In this document: positions 1-5,363 of the stretch, piece after piece
How positions within the stretch are numbered: the stretch's first letter is position 1
Layout: each line of letters opens with the position of its first letter
Source of the DNA: an uncultured Eubacteriales bacterium
GTDB lineage: Bacteria; Bacillota; Clostridia; Oscillospirales; Acutalibacteraceae
Direction: 5' to 3'
NCBI GenBank assembly: GCA_900320235.1
Contig: ONRO01000374.1
Coordinates: forward strand, 1 to 7,509
DNA length: 7,509 bases
Notes under the pieces: model-generated
Database searches by the model: none
What the model was told of the DNA's origin: nothing
What the model saw: the letters and a program-made list of their open reading frames with translations, nothing else
Translations under genes and position numbers: made by a program

Positions 1-569
1 ATCAAGGACGGTCACTCCACGGCATACACCGTCTGAAATATCAAGCGAATTCAGTCTGTGATGGGAATATCGTTTTATAAGCCCCTCGGCTTCATATCTC
101 CGTACTGCATCAATAAGAGCAGTCATAAGTATTTTTCCCGTGCTGCTTTTGGCGTAGGCAGTGCGTTTTTTCTTTTGTCCGCCGAAATTACGGAGTATCG
201 GTCTGCCGTTTTTTAGTTTCAAAGCCGCTCCCAGCGAGCAGAGCATATCTACCGTTTCTGGAGCATTGCTGCACAGATTCCAGACGGCATTCGGGTCGGC
301 AAGATATACGCCGCCATTCATCGTATCTTTGAAATGCTCCTGCGTGCTGTCGTTTTCTCCCATTGTATCAAGCGAAGCATTTATACCTCCCTCCGCCATA
401 ACGGACTGTGCCCGTTCAGACGGCATCGGAGAGATCAGACGACAGGGTATATCCATACGGCCAAGAGTAAGTGCAGCCGAAAGCCCTGCAAGACCTGCAC
501 CGATAATATTGATTGCAGGTTCATTGTTTTTTTCTGTTTTTTTTCTGTTTTTTTACCGCTTTCGTTCAT
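1..569 (-). CDS. Fumarate reductase/succinate dehydrogenase-type FAD flavoprotein, 5' part, apparent frameshift, runs off the window
   Basis: Translating the minus strand in the frame with codons at 1-3, 4-6 and so on gives an FAD Rossmann start (NIIGAGLAGLSAAL, GxGxxG), then ERAQSVMAEGGINASL and, further on, GGQKKKRTAYAKSSTGK. This order matches the FrdA/SdhA family, closest in my memory to the epsilonproteobacterial FrdA (SHSAAAQGGMQASL and GGTKKWRTCYTADATGH). The family transfers hydride between FAD and fumarate/succinate and normally sits on the cytoplasmic side. No signal peptide is visible; the N-terminus is a Lys/Glu-rich tail. The usual FAD-linking His of the RSHS motif is Gln here (codon 406-408), so FAD is probably non-covalent. 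The best start is ATG 569, 9 nt after GGAGG; ATG 578 directly abuts that site. From 569 the reading frame breaks in the A8 run at 537-544 and would stop at 435-437; one extra A, or a -1 shift, restores it. The flavoprotein frame has no start codon before the Rossmann motif. The C-terminal part lies outside the window. Aspartate oxidase-like members are a less likely alternative. Confidence 0.8.
527..554 (-). repeat. Slippage-prone poly-A tract (A7-CAG-A8-CAG-A7) in the start of the flavoprotein gene
   Basis: On the coding strand three adenine runs of 7, 8 and 7 are separated by CAG, forming a near-tandem repeat that encodes a Lys-rich linker. The zero frame entering from ATG 569 reads GAA AAA AAA CAG through the middle run, and the flavoprotein frame is reached only if one A is added or re-read there. 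This can be a homopolymer sequencing error, a phase-variable contingency tract, transcriptional slippage, or -1 ribosomal frameshifting on A AAA AAA. The sequence alone cannot separate these. Confidence 0.85.
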
Positions 570-578
570 AGCAGCCAT

Positions 579-584
579 ACCTCC
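579..584 (-). promoter_or_regulatory. Ribosome binding site that decides the flavoprotein start
   Basis: The coding strand has GGAGGT at 584-579. The ATG at 578-576 touches it with no spacer, while the in-frame ATG at 569-567 lies 9 nt downstream, a normal distance. The start is therefore placed at 569, giving MNESGKK as the N-terminus. Confidence 0.7.
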
Positions 585-596
585 GTTTTTCTCGGT

Positions 597-824
597 TCAA
601 AGATTAGTGCGCAGTATTTCTGACATTCCGGCAGCGCTTTTTTCAAAAATCTCTGTTTCAGAAGGAGACATTTCAACGGATATCCTTGAAGATACTCCTT
701 TTTTTCCGATAACAGACGGCAGGGACAGCGAAGTACTTATGCCGGCATTTCCTATCCCCATTGTACTGCTGACGGAAGCAACAAACTGTTCATCGTTTAC
801 AACGGCTCTTTCAGTGCTTCCCGT
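597..824 (-). pseudogene. C-terminal remnant of a lactate/malate dehydrogenase-like protein
   Basis: The frame ending in TGA at 597-599 is open back to a stop at 825-827 and has no plausible start. It reads about 70 residues including AVVNDEQFVASVSSTMG, SLSLPSVIGKKGV and EIFEKSAAGMSEIL. This is the pattern of the LDH/MDH C-terminal domain: the A.lrDE..vl.VS strand, the (S)LP.viG..Gv turn and the final E...F..SA..l...l helix. The NAD-binding domain and the catalytic His/Arg region are absent, so no active enzyme can come from this piece. Its upstream neighbour in the sequence is the broken end of an FtsX permease in a different frame, with the join somewhere near 810-840. The flavoprotein start follows 27 nt after the stop, so an intact dehydrogenase may once have preceded a fumarate reductase-like gene. 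The family call is from memory of the LDH pattern and not from a search; malate dehydrogenase is equally possible. Confidence 0.6.
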
Positions 825-1441
825 TCAAGTGTATCCGAAGCCGACTTTGCCATTTTACTTATAGTGCTGCGATCTGTAAAAACAGCATTATCAAGTCCTG
901 TTCCTGTCTTTTCAAGCTGGCCTGCCACATGATAGCTTTCTCCGTAAAAACGCAGGCTGCTGTCGGCAGGATATGCAATATCTGCCCCGATTATAATATC
1001 CCCGTCTTTAATATCTGTATTCAAACCGTTTATCCATGGCATAACGGTAAAATCCATTTCCGTGTCAAAGCCGATGATCTGTACTCTTGAACTGCAGCAG
1101 CTTGCCTTTGCGGAGGTCAGATAGAACTGGCAGGCTTTTTTCTCTATGCCATCTATCCCCTCAAGCTTTTCAAGGCTGCTCTGCGGAATATAATAATTTC
1201 CTGTTATTCCCTGCAAAAGAACATTGTCCACTGTCCCGTGTCCCTGTGCAGACGAGGGAACTACTACGATATCCGCGCCGAGTCTTGCACGGTACCCGTC
1301 AAGACCGTTTTGAAGGCTTATGATAAGATATCCGCCTATAAATGCAGAAAAGGACAGAATGAAAACAATGATACACATCAGGACAGTTCTGACAGGCCTG
1401 CGGCAGATATTTTTAAATGCAATACTAAGTGAAAATCTCAT
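797..1441 (-). CDS. FtsX/MacB-type ABC transporter permease, N-terminal half only (truncated)
   Basis: The 214 codons encode the first half of an FtsX-family permease. There is a basic N-terminus, one transmembrane helix at about residues 18-42, and then the extracytoplasmic MacB periplasmic-core-like domain (GADIVVVPSS at 55-64, a Cys-Cys pair at 115-116 followed by VQIIGFD, and GTGLDNAVF near 180-188). Full-length relatives have about 400 residues and three more helices at the C-terminus. Here these are missing, and the frame ends with EALKEPL inside dehydrogenase-like sequence, so the protein is almost certainly non-functional as a transporter. The start ATG overlaps the DUF4418 stop (ATGA), which suggests translational coupling. 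The pairing with DUF4418 and the Cys-Cys motif point to a permease subtype that I recall beside DUF4418 genes. The break could be a true deletion or a chimeric assembly. Confidence 0.75.
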   Translation of the reverse strand: MRFSLSIAFKNICRRPVRTVLMCIIVFILSFSAFIGGYLIISLQNGLDGYRARLGADIVVVPSSAQGHGTVDNVLLQGITGNYYIPQSSLEKLEGIDGIEKKACQFYLTSAKASCCSSRVQIIGFDTEMDFTVMPWINGLNTDIKDGDIIIGADIAYPADSSLRFYGESYHVAGQLEKTGTGLDNAVFTDRSTISKMAKSASDTLEREALKEPL

Positions 1442-1893
1442 AAGCTTTTCTCCGTATTATCTCTGCTATGCTTTTTGCCCGAATGAAGCCTGAGATATAT
1501 AAATGCATCCGCGCAAAGAGCAGCACAAATAACCGCCATAAATATTATAGTCCATAGAGATGTATTCGTCCTGCACTGCATTTCGCTGTTTTTGCAAAGG
1601 TTTATTATATTTCCCGGTATCATTAAGGAAAGAACTGCAATACCGGCACCTGAAATATCAATGCCTGCTTTTATCCTTTCATCGGGTATCACCATATGTA
1701 TCAGTGAAATAATTACCAGCAGTACCGAAAGTGCAAACAACACCTCTCCTGCCCAATGGCAACTCATCACCATATCTCCCGATACCCCACAGACGGGAAA
1801 CCACAGCTTTATGCCGACAAGATAAAGAATGCTTAAACCTGAAAAAAGAATATCAGTAAATGCAATTTTACATTTATTTTTATTTATTATCAT
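1438..1893 (-). CDS. DUF4418 family membrane protein
   Basis: This 151-residue protein has about four predicted transmembrane helices (roughly 12-30, 50-70, 75-97 and 113-135). It carries the features I associate with DUF4418: FPVCG near residue 32, MSCHWAG at 43-49, and MIPGNIINLC followed by EMQCR at 91-108. Conserved Cys35, Cys45, His46, Cys100 and Cys107 flank the membrane segments and could bind a metal or form disulfides; that role is inference, because the family has no established biochemical function that I know of. The length is normal for the family. The start ATG 1893 follows GGAGGT by 8 nt. The gene lies 18 nt after the cytochrome b-like gene and overlaps the next permease start by 4 nt (ATGA). 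Its position beside an FtsX permease is a recurrent arrangement and suggests an accessory role in that transporter. Confidence 0.75.
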   Translation of the reverse strand: MIINKNKCKIAFTDILFSGLSILYLVGIKLWFPVCGVSGDMVMSCHWAGEVLFALSVLLVIISLIHMVIPDERIKAGIDISGAGIAVLSLMIPGNIINLCKNSEMQCRTNTSLWTIIFMAVICAALCADAFIYLRLHSGKKHSRDNTEKSL

Positions 1894-1911
1894 TTCCTTT
1901 TACCTCCAAAT

Positions 1912-2451
1912 TCAAAATGCCATCCACCGCAAATAATAAACACAGAATGCGCCGCAGCAGAATAGTAAGAATACCGTAAGTACAAACAAAGAATCAGCAG
2001 AAAGTACCCCGTGATGCTTTACTCCAAGACCAATGAGCAGGGGGTGGACATTCGTCAGAATATGCAAACCCAGAGCGACTACCATCAGTATCTGCGAGAT
2101 AAGTCTGCCGCTGTGAAAGAAAACAAGCCTGTAGGCTTCATCGCCTGTTCCGCTGAATATCATAACATGCATAACAAGAGGTATCAGCAGCGCAAAGCCA
2201 CTGATCCTTCTTGCCCAAAAGAGCAGATTTTCCCTGAAATAACTCTTTCCGCTCTTTTTTATTGAAATAAGGGTCTTTGCCGTCAGAACAGCTGTGATGA
2301 TAACGTGGATAGCAACAAGCGTAATACATATCCATGCGGAGATCTGCGGAGAGCCTGCATCCGCACCGAACAACCTCATACTTCCGGAAACAGCATGAAA
2401 AATAAAGGCAGCTATTATGCCAATAACAACAAAAATATTTATCCTTCTCAT
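1912..2451 (-). CDS. Five-helix membrane protein resembling a dihaem cytochrome b anchor of fumarate reductase/succinate dehydrogenase
   Basis: This 179-residue protein has about five hydrophobic helices (roughly 5-23, 38-62, 83-100, 117-140 and 152-174). Histidines sit inside or at the edge of four of them: His19, His49, His95 and His130 or His136. The spacing of 30, 46 and 35-41 residues resembles the four haem-ligand histidines of five-helix SdhC/FrdC proteins such as the Bacillus subtilis and Wolinella subunits. The family moves electrons between quinone or haem in the membrane and a cytoplasmic FAD/Fe-S enzyme. The FrdA-like flavoprotein in the same transcription unit fits this; no iron-sulfur FrdB gene is visible in the window. 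The start overlaps the preceding stop by ATGA, with a weak GGTGAG site just upstream. A ferric reductase or cytochrome b561-like protein is a possible alternative. Haem binding is inferred from the histidine pattern. Confidence 0.6.
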   Translation of the reverse strand: MRRINIFVVIGIIAAFIFHAVSGSMRLFGADAGSPQISAWICITLVAIHVIITAVLTAKTLISIKKSGKSYFRENLLFWARRISGFALLIPLVMHVMIFSGTGDEAYRLVFFHSGRLISQILMVVALGLHILTNVHPLLIGLGVKHHGVLSADSLFVLTVFLLFCCGAFCVYYLRWMAF

Positions 2452-2954
2452 TTTTCATTCTCACCGCCCTTTATTATGATACAGGCAATATTATCATCCG
2501 AATCGGTTCTGAGCTTCATTGCATCCGCCATTTCCTTTGAAAAAATTGCGGCATCAATACATCCGTTTTCTGCTTTGGAAACAAGCAGAGTCGGGTTTTC
2601 CGTGCGAAGCTTCATCTGATTTTCCGGAAGTTGAGCAATAAGTCGGTCTGCCATTTTCAGAGCGTCAGCATCCGATTGAGACGCTATGCAGTTTATATCA
2701 TCAAAAATGACGTTCAGCTCGCCGTCACAGAAAAAAGCGACCCAATCGTCGAATGTATCCTCGTGAAGTGAACGGTTAATCAGAATCACATACTCTCCTG
2801 ATGGCTTATCCGGCAGCTTTATGCTTGCGCCCGAAACTGCATCCGGCTGCTCTTCTGTCGTCTGATCGAGAATATACAAGCTGGGCAGCCCGACCAGCAA
2901 AAAAACTGCTGTCAGGCTCAGAATAATATGTAATGCTGTTTTTCCGGCTCTCAT
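2448..2954 (-). CDS. Uncharacterised membrane-anchored extracytoplasmic protein with an SGAS flavinylation-like motif
   Basis: I do not recognise this 168-residue protein. An N-terminal hydrophobic segment at about residues 8-28 looks like a signal anchor. It is followed by a short linker containing DAVSGAS (residues 38-44) and then a soluble alpha/beta-looking region (for example EYVILINRSL, LNVIFDDINCIA, PENQMKLRTENP). The DAVSGAS motif is strikingly like the DAISGATIS flavin-attachment motif of the FMN-binding lipoprotein encoded just upstream, although the rest of an FMN_bind domain is not evident. Cys76, Cys89, Cys132 and Cys158 are present. Start choice: ATG 2954 has GGAGG 7 nt upstream, whereas the in-frame ATG at 2981 overlaps the previous stop and has no ribosome binding site. 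The gene sits 23 nt after the FMN-binding gene and overlaps the cytochrome-like gene by 4 nt, so it probably acts with them at the outer face of the membrane. Confidence 0.7.
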   Translation of the reverse strand: MRAGKTALHIILSLTAVFLLVGLPSLYILDQTTEEQPDAVSGASIKLPDKPSGEYVILINRSLHEDTFDDWVAFFCDGELNVIFDDINCIASQSDADALKMADRLIAQLPENQMKLRTENPTLLVSKAENGCIDAAIFSKEMADAMKLRTDSDDNIACIIIKGGENEK

Positions 2955-2961
2955 ATCAATT

Positions 2962-2966
2962 CCTCC
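2962..2966 (-). promoter_or_regulatory. Ribosome binding site that fixes the start of the SGAS-motif protein
   Basis: GGAGG on the coding strand lies 7 nt before ATG 2954-2952. It supports the 168-residue form over the nine-residue-longer form starting at 2981, which would place its start inside the preceding stop region. Confidence 0.75.
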
Positions 2967-2977
2967 CGGATAAATGT

Positions 2978-3436
2978 TCAAGATGTCTTTTCTGCTTTTT
3001 TCAGCGCATCGTTTATTGCCTCTTTGAATTCATTACAAGAAATAGTTGCACCGCTGATAGCATCAATATCATCGACAGAACTTTTGCCGATAACCCCCGA
3101 TGCGTATTTATCCGCAGACTGTACTGCCTTCTGTGCTTTCAGACGGTTCTCGCGGGAAAGGTCTGCGCCGTAGTTTTCATCCTTTAATGTTCCGTCAAGC
3201 TCGTACATCATGAAGGTACAATCGGCTATTTTATTGTTTTCTATCTTTATGGTAACCTCGCCGTAACCGGCACCGTTTCCGCTTTCATCCTCTTTAAAAT
3301 CACTGCTTCTGCCGGTATATGTACCGTCAATATATTCAGTATTCCTGCTGTCACTGCCACAAGCTGAAAATGATAAAACAATTACGGCTGATGACATAAC
3401 AGCAATCAGTGCTGCTATGAAACTCTTTTTACTCAT
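2978..3436 (-). CDS. FMN-binding (covalently flavinylated) lipoprotein
   Basis: This 152-residue protein has a signal peptide and a lipobox-like SFSAC with Cys26 as the likely lipidated residue, so it should be tethered to the outer face of the membrane. The remainder is one FMN_bind-type domain (about 35-148): DGTYTG near 37-42, GYGEVTIKIENNKI at 57-70, and the motif D125-A-I-S-G-A-T131-I-S133 near the C-terminus. In this family ApbE attaches FMN through a phosphoester bond to the Thr of Dxx(S/T)GAT, which here would be Thr131. Such proteins are one-electron carriers in Rnf/Nqr complexes and in extracytosolic electron transfer. No ApbE gene is visible in the window, so it would have to be encoded elsewhere. 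The gene starts 16 nt after the ATPase with a GAGGTGA site 6 nt before ATG 3436. The setting next to a dihaem-like cytochrome and an FrdA-like protein supports a role as a surface electron carrier, which remains inference. Confidence 0.88.
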   Translation of the reverse strand: MSKKSFIAALIAVMSSAVIVLSFSACGSDSRNTEYIDGTYTGRSSDFKEDESGNGAGYGEVTIKIENNKIADCTFMMYELDGTLKDENYGADLSRENRLKAQKAVQSADKYASGVIGKSSVDDIDAISGATISCNEFKEAINDALKKAEKTS

Positions 3437-3452
3437 TGATATTCACCTCGCA

Positions 3453-4127
3453 TCATTCGGTAAACTGTTTGTTTTTCTTATCAGAAATTATTTTTCCATG
3501 CTCAAGCCGTACCACACGTTCTGCGACTTCACCGACCTCCGGGTCGTGGGTAACTACGATAAGGCTCGTACCTTCCTTGTGAAGCTGTCTGAACAAATCA
3601 AGGACAATGTTTTCATTCGCTTCATCAAGATTGCCTGTGGGCTCATCGGCTAAAATAAGCTCCGGAGAATTGATAAGTGCTCTTGCGATGCAGACTCTCT
3701 GCTGTTCGCCGCCCGAAAGCTGGCTGGGAAGATGCTTTGCCCTGTCTTTAAGCCCGACACGCTCCAAAGCCTCCAGAGCTTCTTTTTCATCAGGCATACT
3801 GTGATAATACTGGGCGACCATGACGTTTTCCACAGCATTCAGATAATTGATAAGGTGGAACTGCTGGAATACAAGTCCTATTTTATCACGATGAAATTCC
3901 GTCAGTTTTCTTCTGCCGTCCTTTGTAATATCCCTTCCGTCGAAAATAACCTGTCCTTCTGTTGGCTTATCCATACAGCTTATTATGTTCATCATAGTGC
4001 TTTTGCCTGAGCCTGACGGCCCCATAATGGCTATCCATTCACCCTTGTCTATGCTCAGATTGACCTTATCGAGAGCATAAAGGCTCCCGTATCTTTTTGT
4101 GATATTTTTAAGCTCCAATAATTTCAT
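3453..4127 (-). CDS. ABC transporter ATP-binding protein, MacB/LolD type
   Basis: This complete 224-residue nucleotide-binding subunit has Walker A GPSGSGKS (36-43), a Q-loop Gln at 88-89, the signature LSGGEQQR (137-144), Walker B LILADEPTGNLD (157-168) and H-loop His194. The ADEPTGNLD wording and short length are typical of the LolD/MacB/FtsE group, which powers FtsX-fold permeases. Those machines usually perform mechanotransmission or lipoprotein/peptide extrusion and do not import small solutes. It follows the intact FtsX permease by 15 nt, with AGGAGGA 6 nt before ATG 4127, and is the only ATPase in the window, so it presumably serves the intact permease and perhaps the broken ones. The exact substrate cannot be read from the sequence. 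Association with iron-uptake type loci is inferred from the DUF2318 neighbour. Confidence 0.95.
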   Translation of the reverse strand: MKLLELKNITKRYGSLYALDKVNLSIDKGEWIAIMGPSGSGKSTMMNIISCMDKPTEGQVIFDGRDITKDGRRKLTEFHRDKIGLVFQQFHLINYLNAVENVMVAQYYHSMPDEKEALEALERVGLKDRAKHLPSQLSGGEQQRVCIARALINSPELILADEPTGNLDEANENIVLDLFRQLHKEGTSLIVVTHDPEVGEVAERVVRLEHGKIISDKKNKQFTE

Positions 4128-4142
4128 TCTTATTCCTCCTGA

Positions 4143-5348
4143 TCATTCACCTTTAAGAACCAATGCCGGATCTACATCTACTGCTCCCTTGATCGGTATA
4201 AGACACGCAAGACCTGTGACAGCAACGGATGCAATTATTGCCGCCGGGATAAGCAGCACACGGAAGGTTATTGAACTACCAAAAACATTCATGCTGACTG
4301 CATTTGCAAACCAAAAGCCCAGAACAGAACCAATTATACCTCCGATCGCGCCTAAAACTATCCCTTCGGATAAAAATTCTGCAATAATACTCGAATTGAG
4401 CGCTCCGAGTGCCTTACGCAGACCGATCTCACGCCTTCTTTCAGCTATTACCGCCATCATTGTAGTTGCAACACATATCATTGTAAGAGCAAGTACGACT
4501 ACGGTGACAATAAGCACCAGAGCCTCAAGCTTTGAAAGAACGGTGCTTTCGGAGGCGGTGACTCGCTTTACCGGTTTTGCTTCAATGGCATCAAAACTGC
4601 TGTTTATCTTATCAAGGTAGTTCGTCAGCTCATCCTTTCCAGCGGCTATGCTGACCTCAACGATATCGCAGCTTCGATCACTCAGCATCAGATATGCTGC
4701 ATCGTCGATGGTAACATAAATATATTCCTCCTCCGAGCCGCCCGTTTCAAGAATACCCGATATTTTAAGATCAAGAGTATGGTCGCAGTATTTTTCACCT
4801 GTCTTAGGGTCGGTATAAATCTCGTAATCAGGAATATCTTTCAGTTCTGTATCCTCTGTTACTGTAAATGAATTCATCAAGCTGATGTTATCACCTGTGC
4901 TGAGACCGAATTTTTCTGCTGTCTTTTTACCTACAAGAGCTTTACCCTTCCCGTCGGGCAGCTCTCCCGAAATATGCCAATAGGGACTTGTTTTAAGAAC
5001 TGAGGAAAAATTCGTTCCTGCAATGGTGACAGGAAGATTATTAAGCTTTGTGTTTTCATATCTGTATGGTGTATATCCCTCTAACTTATCCGCAGGAAGA
5101 AGCGAAATGCTTTTTTCTATTTCGTTTTTATTCATATCAGAGCTGCCGGAGGGAGTAAGAATAACATTAGCCCCATAGCTTCTGAATTGCGAACTCATCT
5201 GACGGGGAACATCATAATAGATAAGCCCCAGACCCGAAAGAATGGTTGCTCCCACTACGATAGCTAAAAGCGCAACTATCATTCTCGAGCGCCGCCTGAG
5301 CAGAGACGCTAAAACCATTCTGATAAACATACGATGTTTCTTATTCAT
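4143..5348 (-). CDS. FtsX/MacB-type ABC transporter permease (intact)
   Basis: This 401-residue permease has the full FtsX-family layout: a basic N-terminus, one transmembrane helix (about 24-46), a large extracytoplasmic core domain (about 47-265, including SYGANVILTPSG) and three C-terminal helices (about 274-300, 328-352 and 363-386). The loop after helix 2 carries ERRREIGLRKALGA (303-316), the conserved segment contacting the ATPase. The C-terminus VDVDPALVLKGE matches the family ending (P.evL.G). Length is normal and no frame damage is seen. The start ATG 5348 follows GGAGG by 8 nt and lies 15 nt after the stop of the broken sister permease; the ATPase follows 15 nt downstream. It probably formed a heteromeric pair with that sister. 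With the sister broken it may work as a homodimer or not at all. Confidence 0.93.
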   Translation of the reverse strand: MNKKHRMFIRMVLASLLRRRSRMIVALLAIVVGATILSGLGLIYYDVPRQMSSQFRSYGANVILTPSGSSDMNKNEIEKSISLLPADKLEGYTPYRYENTKLNNLPVTIAGTNFSSVLKTSPYWHISGELPDGKGKALVGKKTAEKFGLSTGDNISLMNSFTVTEDTELKDIPDYEIYTDPKTGEKYCDHTLDLKISGILETGGSEEEYIYVTIDDAAYLMLSDRSCDIVEVSIAAGKDELTNYLDKINSSFDAIEAKPVKRVTASESTVLSKLEALVLIVTVVVLALTMICVATTMMAVIAERRREIGLRKALGALNSSIIAEFLSEGIVLGAIGGIIGSVLGFWFANAVSMNVFGSSITFRVLLIPAAIIASVAVTGLACLIPIKGAVDVDPALVLKGE

Positions 5349-5363
5349 TTTCTGTTCCTCCCA

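Noticed and set aside
576..578. ATG 578 as the flavoprotein start
   Set aside because: It directly abuts the GGAGGT ribosome binding site with no spacer; the in-frame ATG at 569 has a normal 9-nt distance.
161..864. Two long plus-strand open frames opposite the flavoprotein and dehydrogenase remnants
   Set aside because: They are antisense shadows: the minus strand encodes recognisable FAD and dehydrogenase patterns there, and the plus frames show low-complexity Phe/Ser/Cys runs without a ribosome binding site.
2138..2464. Minus-strand 108-codon frame starting MRMKNEKDKY
   Set aside because: It overlaps the cytochrome-like gene in another frame, is odd in composition (many Cys and Tyr), and the cytochrome-like frame has the coherent helices and coupled start.
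2979..2981. ATG 2981 as the start of the SGAS-motif protein
   Set aside because: It overlaps the preceding stop and lacks a ribosome binding site, whereas ATG 2954 has GGAGG at 7 nt and begins a normal signal anchor.
4099..4620. Plus-strand open frame of 173 codons rich in Ala, Ile, Ser and Thr
   Set aside because: It lies antisense to the well-conserved C-terminal helices and ERRREIGLRKALGA motif of the intact permease; its composition is the mirror of membrane-helix codons.
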